The notes: generated from the sequence alone by a model not told the origin. Shown: positions 1 through 8,362, counted from the first letter of the stretch. The stretch is 64,000 bases of DNA from an uncultured Mycoplasmatota bacterium (GCA_900543825.1 UQSR01000004.1:58019-122018), one strand, 5' to 3'. Made by a program: numbers and translations.

Positions 1-863
1 AAAGTGAAAAATTACATTTTAAAGACAAACAATTAATTATTGATAAAGATAATCAAAGTACTAAAATCCCACTTGAAGATATAAATTATATTTTAATTGA
101 AGACTCATCAACTATTATTACTACTAGATTACTCGCTGAACTTGGAAAAAATGCCATATCACTAATTGTATGTGATGAAAGATTTGACCCAACTTCAATA
201 ATGTATCCATATAATTATCATTTTAAACAATTAGATGTATTTACCCATCAATTAGAAATTGATGATAGTATTAAAAATGAATTTTGGAATCAAATAGTTA
301 AAAAAAAAATAGAAAACAGTATTAGAGTATTGGAAATGACTTCCAAAGAAGAATTTCCAATCTCTAAACTAAATGAATATATTAATGAAATAATAGATGG
401 TGATTCAAAGAATAGGGAAGGGCTAGCTGCAAAAATATATTTCAGAAGTATATTTGGAAGCGATTTTATTAGATTCTATGACGATAATATAAATGCAGCG
501 CTTAACTACGGATATACAATACTAGCAAGTGCAATTATAAGAAATCTAGCAGTATATGGCTTAAATACTTATTTGGGAATTCATCACAACTCAAAAATAA
601 ATAACTTTAATCTTGCTTATGATTTTTTAGAACCATATCGTTCAGTAATAGACAAATTTGTATATGATAATAAAGATGATATAGTATTACCATTATCTTT
701 TGAATTTAGAAAAAAACTAATAAACTTATTAAACAAAGAAGTTTTGCATCAAAATAAAAAATATACTATAGAATATAGTATAAGTCTTCTAATAAAAAGT
801 TACATAAAATCTTTTTCTACTGGTGAAATAAAATTAGATTTACCAACTATAATATATGAATAA
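1..863 (+). CDS. cas1: Cas1 integrase, type II (5' end outside window)
   Basis: CRISPR adaptation endonuclease/integrase that, with Cas2, inserts new spacers at the leader end of the array. The frame is open to the left edge (reading from base 3), so only an estimated 10-20 N-terminal residues are missing; the ATG at 201 is internal. 286 residues are visible. Family hallmarks are present: the NREGLAAKIYF segment carrying the metal-binding Glu, then GIHHNS with the active-site His, and LAYDFLEPYR with the acidic pair. It overlaps cas2 by 8 nt, so the two are translationally coupled. cas9 would normally lie just upstream, outside this window. Confidence 0.95.
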   Translation, partial: SEKLHFKDKQLIIDKDNQSTKIPLEDINYILIEDSSTIITTRLLAELGKNAISLIVCDERFDPTSIMYPYNYHFKQLDVFTHQLEIDDSIKNEFWNQIVKKKIENSIRVLEMTSKEEFPISKLNEYINEIIDGDSKNREGLAAKIYFRSIFGSDFIRFYDDNINAALNYGYTILASAIIRNLAVYGLNTYLGIHHNSKINNFNLAYDFLEPYRSVIDKFVYDNKDDIVLPLSFEFRKKLINLLNKEVLHQNKKYTIEYSISLLIKSYIKSFSTGEIKLDLPTIIYE

Positions 864-1179
864 TAGATTTATGCGTATAATTGTAATGTTTGATTTACCA
901 GTAATAACAGATAAAGAAAAGAAAACAGCTACAAAATTTAGAAAATTTTTATTAGATGAAGGTTTTATAATGATGCAATATTCAGTGTATTCAAGAATAT
1001 GTAAAAACAATGATGATTTAAATAAACATATAAATAGATTAAAGTTAAATACACCTAAAAATGGAAATATTAGACTTCTTCAAGTAACAGAAAATCAATA
1101 TAATAATATTATAATGTTTTCCGGTACTAAAGTAACTGAAGAAGATATTTCAATAGAAAGTTTATTAGTATTTGAGTAA
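856..1179 (+). CDS. cas2: Cas2 adaptation protein
   Basis: Small ferredoxin-fold partner of Cas1 in spacer acquisition; it bridges two Cas1 dimers. At 107 residues it is the usual length for type II Cas2. The N-terminus has the beta-strand motif MRIIVMFDLP with the conserved Asp, and an FLLDEGFIMMQYSVY segment typical of Cas2. The ORF could start at residue 1 or at the internal Met6 (MRIIV). It overlaps cas1 by 8 nt and ends just before a bidirectional terminator shared with the tracrRNA gene. Confidence 0.95.
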   Translation: MNNRFMRIIVMFDLPVITDKEKKTATKFRKFLLDEGFIMMQYSVYSRICKNNDDLNKHINRLKLNTPKNGNIRLLQVTENQYNNIIMFSGTKVTEEDISIESLLVFE

Positions 1180-1182
1180 TAG

Positions 1183-1207
1183 AAAAACAGGCATAAAGCC
1201 TGTTTTT
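1183..1207. terminator. Bidirectional terminator of cas2 and tracrRNA
   Basis: Perfect 10-bp inverted repeat (AAAAACAGGC / GCCTGTTTTT) with a 5-nt loop and a T tract on both strands. It lies 4 bases after the cas2 stop and forms the 3' hairpin of the minus-strand tracrRNA. Confidence 0.85.
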
Positions 1208-1298
1208 GTGATCTTTATGGTTAGATCAAACCTAAGGCATTATGCCTTATTACAGAAACCTGTAAACTTTTAGTAATGTATGTCCAATCTTTCAGGAC
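1183..1298 (-). ncRNA. tracrRNA of the type II CRISPR-Cas system
   Basis: Trans-activating RNA that pairs with the CRISPR repeat and loads Cas9. Seen directly: on the minus strand, 1284-1249 is an anti-repeat identical at 30 of 36 positions to the reverse complement of the array repeat; three further positions can form G-U pairs, leaving three mismatches. It is followed by AATAAGGC, as in the nexus of known Cas9 tracrRNAs (Neisseria type), with a hairpin AAGGCAT/ATGCCTT at 1248-1234, a GGTT/AACC or GATC/GATC hairpin, then the terminator at 1207-1183. A consensus promoter sits upstream at 1305-1333, giving a predicted transcript of about 115 nt. A degenerate CRISPR repeat is less likely because the promoter, nexus and terminator are all in register. 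Confidence 0.9.
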
Positions 1299-1304
1299 AA
1301 TATA

Positions 1305-1333
1305 ATTATATCTTATTTTTATTACTTAGTCAA
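1305..1333 (-). promoter_or_regulatory. tracrRNA promoter
   Basis: On the minus strand TTGACT (1333-1328), a 17-bp spacer, then TATAAT (1310-1305): near-consensus housekeeping promoter. The -35 box overlaps the last codons and stop of the csn2-like gene. Predicted start near 1298. Confidence 0.85.
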
Positions 1334-2375
1334 TAAGTTTATCAGATATTTCTAAAAAAAGATTTTGATTATTTTTATCACTACAAATAATATATTCACA
1401 TGTAATGTTTTTTGGCTTACTCAAAACTACTTTTATACTATCTGAATTTAATATTTTGCTAATTAAAGTAGGGTATTTATTAATTATTTTATTTCTAATA
1501 TTTAATATTTCATCATAAGTAATCAATGATTCATTTTCTAAATAAAAATCATTAAAAGAAATATTATCACTAATTTTATTAAATTCATTTCTTAATAAGT
1601 AAATTTTAATTGCATCTTCAATAACATTAAAATCAATTATTTTATCAGTAATTTTATATATGCTATACTTTCCAGTATCAAGATATTCAAATATATTATT
1701 ACAACTGCTTAATATAAAATGACAATTATCATTTGATAAATTGTTAATTGTATTTAATAAATTAATAATTTCACTTGAATTTAAATATACATCAAAGTTA
1801 TTAATTATAACTATTATTGGCTTATCATTTAATTTCTTAATATCTAAAAAATACAATTGATAGAGTAGTTTTCTCTTCATAGATTTAGATATTTCACTAT
1901 CACAAAGTAAAACATCATCTATATAAATATTAGTAAACTTATCTATGATTGAATTAACATCAGGTATTTCTATTTGAAACGATATATTATTATCACTTTT
2001 TTTATTAACCTTTCTATCCAATAAATTATTAACTTTATCATCAATAACATCAAATATTTCATTAGTATATTTAATTATTTTTTCTTCATTAATTTTACTT
2101 ATAACATCATTATAAATAAGCTGTTTTAGCGTATTACTCTTAGTAAACTTAAATTCATTAGAAAAATCATTTTCTTCATCTATATTTATAATATAAAAAT
2201 CTTTAGCATTATAATTTTTACCATCAATCAATATATTTTTTGTTTTTCCTAATAATCCATTAGTTATATTATTAATTACCTTATTCTTATAATTGCTATT
2301 TTTACCAAAAAATATGACATTTTTATCTAATTTGATCATATTTTTCTTATTATCTATATTTACAACTACTTCCAT
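1326..2375 (-). CDS. csn2: Csn2-like adaptation protein, long form
   Basis: 349 residues, matching the long Csn2 variants (about 350 aa, as in Streptococcus thermophilus CRISPR1) rather than the short 220-aa form. Csn2 is a ring-forming DNA-end-binding protein needed for spacer acquisition in type II-A. The N-terminus has a degenerate P-loop-like strand-turn (NVIFFGKNSNYKNK, about 19-32); the second half has a Walker-B-like hydrophobic strand ending IINNFDVYL, followed by HFILSS, which aligns by eye with the Csn2 core strands. SD GAGGTAAGG precedes the ATG. Odd: it is transcribed against cas1-cas2, with the tracrRNA between, whereas type II-A csn2 normally follows cas2 in the same direction. 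Assignment rests on position, length and fold pattern. Confidence 0.72.
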   Translation of the reverse strand: MEVVVNIDNKKNMIKLDKNVIFFGKNSNYKNKVINNITNGLLGKTKNILIDGKNYNAKDFYIINIDEENDFSNEFKFTKSNTLKQLIYNDVISKINEEKIIKYTNEIFDVIDDKVNNLLDRKVNKKSDNNISFQIEIPDVNSIIDKFTNIYIDDVLLCDSEISKSMKRKLLYQLYFLDIKKLNDKPIIVIINNFDVYLNSSEIINLLNTINNLSNDNCHFILSSCNNIFEYLDTGKYSIYKITDKIIDFNVIEDAIKIYLLRNEFNKISDNISFNDFYLENESLITYDEILNIRNKIINKYPTLISKILNSDSIKVVLSKPKNITCEYIICSDKNNQNLFLEISDKLID

Positions 2376-2484
2376 ATCCTTACCTCAATATAATTGTATC
2401 AAATCTATTAAAATTAATCCATAACTATTAAATAAATAATTAAATATTGTATATTTAAGTAATAAATGGTATAATTATTTTGAG
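2376..2484 (+). promoter_or_regulatory. CRISPR leader with array promoter
   Basis: AT-rich leader between the divergent csn2-like gene and the first repeat. It carries TTGTAT (2447-2452), 17 bp, TATAAT (2470-2475), which would start pre-crRNA synthesis within a few bases of the first repeat. The degenerate repeat is at the opposite end, so new spacers should enter here. Confidence 0.75.
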
Positions 2485-3311
2485 GTTACAGGACCCTGTT
2501 AATTTTTAGTAATGTATGACTATTAAGGATTTTCATCATTTCATCACTAGGTTACAGGACCCTGTTAATTTTTAGTAATGTATGACATCAAAAGCCGATG
2601 TATCAGTAAATATATGTTACAGGACCCTGTTAATTTTTAGTAATGTATGACTTGTCTATATTGTAAACAATATTGTTGAATGTTACAGGACCCTGTTAAT
2701 TTTTAGTAATGTATGACTACCTATGATGTATTGACTATATCTAAAGAGTTACAGGACCCTGTTAATTTTTAGTAATGTATGACCTCTTTTTTGATTACAT
2801 ATACATTATACCAGTTACAGGACCCTGTTAATTTTTAGTAATGTATGACTTATGATTGATTATAATGAAAAACTTTTAAGTTACAGGACCCTGTTAATTT
2901 TTAGTAATGTATGACTATTTTTTCAATTCCATGCAAGTCCTCATGTTACAGGACCCTGTTAATTTTTAGTAATGTATGACGTAAGATAATGAGTATAAGA
3001 AGTCAATGGTGTTACAGGACCCTGTTAATTTTTAGTAATGTATGACTTCATTGTATTTTGGCAACTAATATCGATAGTTACAGGACCCTGTTAATTTTTA
3101 GTAATGTATGACCCGACCGCATAGCTTACCCCCTTTTATATCGGTTACAGGACCCTGTTAATTTTTAGTAATGTATGACAGGAGAGTTGATATAATATGA
3201 TGAGTTTTGGTTACAGGACCCTGTTAATTTTTAGTAATGTATGACGATAAAAATGATATATTATACATGGAAAGGGTTACAGGACCATGTGAATTTTTAG
3301 TAATGTATAAA
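2485..3311 (+). CRISPR. CRISPR array, 13 repeats of 36 nt and 12 spacers
   Basis: Repeats start at 2485, 2551, 2616, 2682, 2748, 2814, 2880, 2945, 3011, 3077, 3144, 3210 and 3276. Each begins GTTACAGGACCCTG and ends AGTAATGTATGAC; the first twelve are identical. The last (3276-3311) differs (ACCATGTG, and ATAAA at the end), marking the leader-distal end. Spacers are 29-31 nt, mostly 30, and all different. Orientation is fixed by the tracrRNA anti-repeat, the leader promoter and the degenerate terminal repeat. I saw no spacer matching another part of this window. Confidence 0.97.
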
Positions 3312-3312
3312 A

Positions 3313-3357
3313 AGAAAATAAAACAGTTTGGCAATCAATCTAACTGTTTTATTTTCT
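3313..3357 (+). terminator. Terminator of the CRISPR array
   Basis: Perfect 16-bp inverted repeat (3313-3328 with 3342-3357) around a 13-nt loop. The 3' arm is T-rich (TGTTTTATTTTCT). It begins two bases after the terminal repeat. Confidence 0.75.
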
Positions 3358-3367
3358 CAAAATATTT

Positions 3368-3420
3368 AAATTATAGACTCAAGGCTATAATTTACCTTTT
3401 AAGACCTTAAACTTAAGAGG
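3368..3420 (+). repeat. Paired-hairpin element A
   Basis: Two adjacent 9-bp hairpins: 3368-3376/3385-3393 with loop ACTCAAGG, and 3395-3403/3412-3420 with loop ACCTTAAA; each loop is closed by a G-C pair. Member of a five-copy family in this window (others at 10124, 40714, 47013 and 59405) with the loop rule AC-N(3-4)-GG read in the direction of the flanking genes. Lies between the array terminator and the xer promoter. Confidence 0.6.
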
Positions 3421-3449
3421 ATATAAAATGTAAAATTAATGTCATAAAG

Positions 3450-3478
3450 TTTACTAAAAACACTAATAATGTTATAAT
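3450..3478 (+). promoter_or_regulatory. Promoter of xer-phosphohexomutase operon
   Basis: TTTACT (3450-3455), 17-bp spacer, TATAAT (3473-3478), 25 bp ahead of the recombinase start codon. Confidence 0.75.
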
Positions 3479-3503
3479 AAATATGAAAGTAGGGTAGTAA
3501 TAA

Positions 3504-4424
3504 ATGATAAAAATAGATAATCTAAAATTAAATAAAAATAATAAAGATATCTTAGAAAAATATCAAATATATCTTCTTACAGTAAAACAAAAAGAAGAAA
3601 AAACAACAGTATCATCATATATAGAAGATATCTATAAATATCTAGAATATATGGAAAATAATAAAATAAAAACTGCCCTAAATATAGAATATCAAAACAT
3701 AACAAATTATCTAAAATATCTAGATAATAATAACTATGAAACATCTTCAATAATAAGAAAAATAGTATCAATAAAACTATTTCATAAATACTTAAGTGAA
3801 GAATATAAAATAAAAGATATAAGTAGTAAAATAATAAATCCAAGATTACGAAGAAAATTACCCAATATATTAACAATAGAAGAAGTAGATAACTTATTAG
3901 ACATAAAACTAAATACCCCATTCGATTATCGAAATAAAGCCATGTTAGAACTAATGTATTCATCAGGCTTAAGAGTCAGTGAATTAGTAGATTTAAAACT
4001 AAATAATATAGACTTAGATAATGGTTATGTAAGATGTCTAGGTAAAGGAAAAAAAGAAAGAATAATCCCAATAGGAGAAATAGCTACAGAATATCTAAAA
4101 AAATATATAAATGAATATAGAAATAGCATGAAAAAAGGTTATTATACTGAGAATGTATTTTTAAATAATCATGGAAAAAACATAACAAGACAAGGCTTCT
4201 TTCTAATAATAAAAAATATAGCTAAAGAAAAAAATATAGATAAAAATATAACACCACATATGTTAAGACATAGTTTTGCTACTCACTTACTAAATAATGG
4301 AGCCAATCTAAGAACCATTCAAGAAATGTTAGGTCATAGTAGTATAACAACTACTCAAATATATACAAATGTATCAAACGATATAATAAAAGAAAATTAC
4401 GAATTATATAAAAGGAGAGATTAA
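3504..4424 (+). CDS. xerD: Tyrosine recombinase, XerC/XerD type
   Basis: Site-specific recombinase expected to resolve chromosome dimers at dif. 306 residues is typical for Xer. SAM-like N-terminal core-binding domain about 15-105, catalytic domain about 120-300. All active-site residues are visible: Arg157 in SSGLRVSEL, Lys181 in LGKGKK, His252-x-x-Arg255 in PHMLRHSFATH, His278 in MLGHSS and nucleophile Tyr287 in TQIYTNV. It has its own promoter and is followed after 1 nt by the phosphohexomutase gene, so both are probably one mRNA. Whether it is XerC or XerD cannot be settled from one copy. Proximity to CRISPR seems incidental; no att-like repeats were seen. Confidence 0.88.
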   Translation: MIKIDNLKLNKNNKDILEKYQIYLLTVKQKEEKTTVSSYIEDIYKYLEYMENNKIKTALNIEYQNITNYLKYLDNNNYETSSIIRKIVSIKLFHKYLSEEYKIKDISSKIINPRLRRKLPNILTIEEVDNLLDIKLNTPFDYRNKAMLELMYSSGLRVSELVDLKLNNIDLDNGYVRCLGKGKKERIIPIGEIATEYLKKYINEYRNSMKKGYYTENVFLNNHGKNITRQGFFLIIKNIAKEKNIDKNITPHMLRHSFATHLLNNGANLRTIQEMLGHSSITTTQIYTNVSNDIIKENYELYKRRD

Positions 4425-4425
4425 A

Positions 4426-5793
4426 ATGAAATTAAATAAAGAAATATTTAGAGAATACGATATAAGAGGAATATGGAAAAAAGATATTGATGAAGAAGTA
4501 TCATATCATATAGGAAGAGCCTTTGCTACTAAATTACTAAGTTATGGAAAAGATACAATGATTGTAGGATACGATAATAGAATAAGTTCTAAAACAATTG
4601 AAGAAAACTTAGTAAAAGGACTTACTGATAGTGGTGTTAATGTCGTAAGATTAGGACTAGTTACCACTCCTATGTATTATTACGCATGGGATAAATTAAA
4701 TATAAAGTGTGGTATCATGGTAACAGCAAGTCATAATCCAAAAGAATATAATGGCTTTAAAATGAGTTATAATGGTATACATAACTGTTTTGGTAAAGAA
4801 GTATTAGATCTATACTATGTAATAATAAATGGAATATATGCCGAAGGAAAAGGTACTATATCAAACTATAATATTAAAGAAGACTATATAAAAATGATAA
4901 ATAATCACATTACTTTAGGAGAAAAGAAAATAAAAGTAGTATATGATTGTGGTAATGGAACCACTAGTATAATAGCAAAAGATATATTCATATCAAATAA
5001 AAATATCGAATATATACCACTATATGATACTTCTGATGGAAATTTCCCTAACCATATACCAGATCCTGCTGTTGAAGAAAATCTTGAAGATTTAAAGAAA
5101 AAAGTATTAGAAGTACATGCAGACTGTGGTATAGCTTTTGACGGTGATGGTGATAGAGTAGGAGTAGTATCCGAAAAAGGAAAGTACATTCCAATAGATA
5201 AATATATGGTAATAATATGGCGTAACATCTATAATAAAGTAAAAAATAAGAAAGGCTTCTACGACGTAAAATGTTCTAACGTAATAAAAGATGAACTAAT
5301 AAAATTAGGCATTGAACCAATAGAAACAAGAACCGGAAACTCATATACCAAGAAAATATCTTATGAAAACGATTACCCATTTGGAGGAGAATATTCAGGA
5401 CACTTATATTTTAGAGATAAATTCATTGGTAATGATGATGGAATATATGGTGGATTAAGATTAGTAGAAATACTCTCAAACAAGAAAACAACCGTCTCAG
5501 AAGAGTTAAAAGACATATCAGTATATTATTCCTCTCCAGAAGTAAAACTAACCGTAGAGGACTCAAAAAAGAAGAGTATAATAGATAGAGTAGAGGAGTA
5601 TGTAAAAAATAAAGGATATACATATCATACAATAGATGGAGTCAAAGTAATCTACCCAGATGGCTTTGCCCTAATAAGAAAATCAAATACCGGTCCAAAC
5701 ATAATAACCAGATATGAATCCAAAGATAAAGAAAAACTAAAACAAATAGAAAAAGAATTTACTTCCCTATTAAATAAACTAAAAGAAGAGTAG
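4426..5793 (+). CDS. Phosphomannomutase/phosphoglucomutase
   Basis: Alpha-D-phosphohexomutase that interconverts hexose 1- and 6-phosphates, feeding cell-surface sugar synthesis. 455 residues is the normal length. Domain signatures in order: phosphoserine loop TASHNPKEYNG (Ser102), metal-binding loop DGDGDR (239-244), sugar-binding loop GGEYSGH (320-326) and phosphate-binding loop RKSNTGP (418-424). The N-terminal FREYDIRG is typical of the ManB/AlgC branch rather than GlmM. Starts 1 nt after the xer stop. Confidence 0.9.
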   Translation: MKLNKEIFREYDIRGIWKKDIDEEVSYHIGRAFATKLLSYGKDTMIVGYDNRISSKTIEENLVKGLTDSGVNVVRLGLVTTPMYYYAWDKLNIKCGIMVTASHNPKEYNGFKMSYNGIHNCFGKEVLDLYYVIINGIYAEGKGTISNYNIKEDYIKMINNHITLGEKKIKVVYDCGNGTTSIIAKDIFISNKNIEYIPLYDTSDGNFPNHIPDPAVEENLEDLKKKVLEVHADCGIAFDGDGDRVGVVSEKGKYIPIDKYMVIIWRNIYNKVKNKKGFYDVKCSNVIKDELIKLGIEPIETRTGNSYTKKISYENDYPFGGEYSGHLYFRDKFIGNDDGIYGGLRLVEILSNKKTTVSEELKDISVYYSSPEVKLTVEDSKKKSIIDRVEEYVKNKGYTYHTIDGVKVIYPDGFALIRKSNTGPNIITRYESKDKEKLKQIEKEFTSLLNKLKEE

Positions 5794-5799
5794 GAGTCC

Positions 5800-5955
5800 C
5801 TATTCTTCTTCTTTATTATCATCATTACAATTCTTACAAGAATGTTCATTCTCATGACAGTTACATTCATAACCATTTTCATGACAATTACATCCAAAAG
5901 AATTATTAGACTTTAAATTATTTTCATTTTTTGAAGTTTTATTTTTCTTACTCAT
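5800..5955 (-). CDS. 51-residue Cys/His-rich mini-protein
   Basis: Too short for many gene callers but preceded by a strong SD (GGAGG, 8 nt before the ATG). A Lys/Asn/Ser-rich N-terminal half is followed by two CNCHEN motifs (22-27 and 31-36) separated by three residues, then CKNC (40-43), and an acidic tail DDNKEEE. Six Cys and three His in 22 residues suggest binding of a metal such as zinc. It is convergent with the phosphohexomutase gene, whose stop is only 6 nt away. No family recognised. Confidence 0.7.
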   Translation of the reverse strand: MSKKNKTSKNENNLKSNNSFGCNCHENGYECNCHENEHSCKNCNDDNKEEE

Positions 5956-5969
5956 TTTAATTACCTCCA

Positions 5970-6390
5970 TTAGTAGTATTAACTATTAATAATAATATAT
6001 ACAATATAAGTAGAGTAAATATATGGAAATAAAAAATAATAGTCAATTATTCCCTTTAAAATAGAACTTAACATAATATTAATTATAGGAAGTAAGATAT
6101 TATTTAAAAAGTAAGATAGTTGTTAACCTCAAATCCTTATATTATATAGGTTTATAACTAATATTAATTATTTTTATAATTTATTAATATTATAACTAAT
6201 TTTGTAAATAATATTAATATAAATTAATTTAACTTCGTATTAATAATTTAATATATTATATATCTTCTTACTATATAATTAAAATAACTACATTATAATT
6301 AAAATACACTATAATATAGTTATATATATTTAATAAAATTATATATCATCTTCCCTATTTAAATTTAAAAATCAAAGTAGGGGGATAGTA
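5970..6390. other. Extremely AT-rich intergenic stretch
   Basis: About 420 bp of almost pure A/T with short runs such as ATATTAATTA repeated in varied form. I found no ORF with an SD, no tRNA and no convincing terminator. An inverted CCCTA/TAGGG pair at about 6353-6382 has a 20-nt loop and no T tract. Possible promoters of the mini-protein lie at the left end. Confidence 0.5.
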
Positions 6391-7173
6391 TTAAAAATTT
6401 TGTGACATAATTTCCGCTATTTTCGATAAAACTTCACTAGCATTATTCTTATCAATCTCATTATAACCAAGTTCTCTTAATGCTCTTATTTTAGCGGTAT
6501 TTAATTCCTGAGTACGACTAAGTTTTTCTTCTTTTTTAGAAGCAAGCATTGTTTCCCATTTTTTATGAGATTCAGTAAGTCTACTTCTAGAAGCACCACC
6601 ATTAGAATATAAAGTCATCGCAGAATACATAATACTTTCAAATACATATTGATTATTCTCATCAAAAACAAATTTATTAGGATCAGTATAACCAAAATTC
6701 TTTGAGAAATATCCAAGTACATATTTAAGCTCTTTATTAGTACTTAAATTCTGAATAAAATTATATACATATCTAACAGTTTCAATAGCCTCCCCTTCTC
6801 TACTCTTATTATCTAAAATTATATTCTTAAGCATTAAACTAATATCACTTATTAAATTAACCTCTTCTTTATCAAGACCAGAAAGTTCAATAACTTCTTC
6901 TTTTTTAGATGTATTTTTTTTGGTACTAAACATTTTATTACTAACTTTTTGTAAATATTCATCATCCAATTTTATATTTAATATCTCTTCACTAGACTTA
7001 ACATCAAGTAAATCATATAGTAATTGACACTTGTCATTAGGAAGTTTTGACAAATCCTCACCATCAAAATAATTGTAAATCATTTGTCTAGATACACCTA
7101 AATACTTAGCTAAATTAACTTTTGAAATATTTGCTTGTTTTAATATTTGATTAACTTTTTCAACAACATTCAT
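6391..7173 (-). CDS. XRE-like helix-turn-helix protein
   Basis: 260 residues. An N-terminal HTH (about 5-38) contains KVNLAKYLGVSRQMIYNYF, the usual SxxxLAxxLGVSrqxIxxY pattern of the XRE/Cro fold, so it should bind DNA as a transcriptional regulator. The remainder is helical and charged, with no catalytic signature; the C-terminal 60 residues (SRSRLTESHKKWETM onward) look coiled. SD AGGAGG precedes the ATG. An inverted repeat flanking its own promoter suggests autoregulation. Target genes unknown. Confidence 0.7.
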   Translation of the reverse strand: MNVVEKVNQILKQANISKVNLAKYLGVSRQMIYNYFDGEDLSKLPNDKCQLLYDLLDVKSSEEILNIKLDDEYLQKVSNKMFSTKKNTSKKEEVIELSGLDKEEVNLISDISLMLKNIILDNKSREGEAIETVRYVYNFIQNLSTNKELKYVLGYFSKNFGYTDPNKFVFDENNQYVFESIMYSAMTLYSNGGASRSRLTESHKKWETMLASKKEEKLSRTQELNTAKIRALRELGYNEIDKNNASEVLSKIAEIMSQNF

Positions 7174-7195
7174 TTTAGCTAACCTCCTATATATA

Positions 7196-7231
7196 TTTTA
7201 CCATGTATACTAATTTTATGTCAAGGTAAAA
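7196..7231 (-). promoter_or_regulatory. Promoter with candidate operator of the HTH gene
   Basis: TTTTACC (7196-7202) and GGTAAAA (7225-7231) form a 7-bp inverted repeat. Between them, on the minus strand, are TTGACA (the reverse complement ends at 7224) and a TAAAAT -10 about 18 bp on. The arms overlap the -10 and flank the -35, a good site for autorepression. Confidence 0.45.
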
Positions 7232-7276
7232 ATGTAAATAGTAAAATTTACTTCCAAAATAAAAAAAGAAAAATTG

Positions 7277-8362
7277 TTAATTATTTTCCTTTACTTCTTT
7301 AATAATTCCCCCTCCTAAGCAGATATCGCCATCATAAAGAACACATACTTGTCCCTCAGTAACTGCCTTAGTTCTAACATAATCAAGCTTAAGCATATTA
7401 TTATCCAAATATTCAACTTTAGTATTCACATCAGGTTGACGATATCTAAATTTGCATTTACATTTATTTGGTCTTTCATCAGTTAAAAAATTAAAATCTT
7501 CGATTATACATGATGTAGAATATAAATACTTATTTTCATCCCCTATCGCTACATAAAGAATATTCTTATCCAAATCCTTTTTAACAACAAAACATCTATC
7601 TTTAGTACCACCAATATTAAGTCCTCTTCTTTGACCAATTGTATAATACATAAGGCCAATATGTTTGCCAAGAATCTCCCCAGTATCAATATTTACAATA
7701 TCACCAGGTATATTAGGCAAATAATTCTCCAAAAACTTTGTAAAGTTTCTTTCACCAATAAAACAAATACCAGTAGAATCTTTCTTTTCAGCGGTAATAA
7801 GACCATATTCATGAGCTATCTTTCTAACCTCAGGTTTAGTTATTTCCCCTAAAGGAAAAAGAACATCACGAAATACATCTCTATTAACATATGCTAAAAA
7901 GTAAGATTGATCCTTATTAGTATCAATTGCCTTAGCAAGTTTACCATCAATAATTCTAGCATAATGACCAGTAGCAATATAATCAGCATTTAACTCTTTA
8001 GCTTTTTTATAAAACAAATCAAATTTAATATATTTATTACACATAACATCAGGATTAGGAGTTCTACCTTTCTTAAGTTCATCTAAAAAATAAGTAAAAA
8101 CAAAATCCCAATATTCACGAACAAAATCCACTCTCTTTAACGGAATACCAATCTTTTTACATACCTCTAAAGCATCATTATAATCCTTCTCCTGTGGACA
8201 AATATTATTATTCAAGTTAGGATTACCCAAATAATCATTATTAATAGTACTATCCCAATTACGCATAAAAAGACCAATAACATTATATCCATCATTTTTA
8301 AGTTTAATAGCGGCTACAGAACTATCAACACCACCAGACATACCAATTACTACAGTTTTCAT
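7277..8362 (-). CDS. mnmA: tRNA-specific 2-thiouridylase MnmA
   Basis: Transfers sulfur to U34 of tRNA-Lys, -Glu and -Gln in an ATP-dependent reaction. PP-loop SGGVDSS at residues 9-15; catalytic Cys in DVMCNKYIKF and partner Cys in STGICFIGER; C-terminal beta-barrel with VLYDGDICLGGGII. I place the start at the ATG at 8362 because GAGGG lies 7 nt upstream and the protein then begins MKTVVIGMSGG as in the family (361 aa); an upstream in-frame ATG at 8374 has a poorer SD. A TATAAT box lies at 8384-8389. Confidence 0.95.
   Translation of the reverse strand: MKTVVIGMSGGVDSSVAAIKLKNDGYNVIGLFMRNWDSTINNDYLGNPNLNNNICPQEKDYNDALEVCKKIGIPLKRVDFVREYWDFVFTYFLDELKKGRTPNPDVMCNKYIKFDLFYKKAKELNADYIATGHYARIIDGKLAKAIDTNKDQSYFLAYVNRDVFRDVLFPLGEITKPEVRKIAHEYGLITAEKKDSTGICFIGERNFTKFLENYLPNIPGDIVNIDTGEILGKHIGLMYYTIGQRRGLNIGGTKDRCFVVKKDLDKNILYVAIGDENKYLYSTSCIIEDFNFLTDERPNKCKCKFRYRQPDVNTKVEYLDNNMLKLDYVRTKAVTEGQVCVLYDGDICLGGGIIKEVKENN

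Noticed and set aside
1249..1284. An isolated, degenerate thirteenth-type CRISPR repeat
   Set aside because: It is better explained as the tracrRNA anti-repeat, since promoter, nexus motif and terminator are in register on the minus strand.
3577..3963. Minus-strand Leu/Tyr-rich ORF inside the xer gene
   Set aside because: It opposes a gene with all catalytic residues, has hydrophobic low-complexity composition and no SD.
3504..4424. The Xer-type recombinase as a phage or island integrase
   Set aside because: Size, motifs and operon with a housekeeping mutase fit chromosomal Xer; no attachment repeats found.
5970..6390. Replication origin or partition site in the AT-rich gap
   Set aside because: No DnaA boxes, no repeats of fixed length and no dnaA or parA genes nearby.
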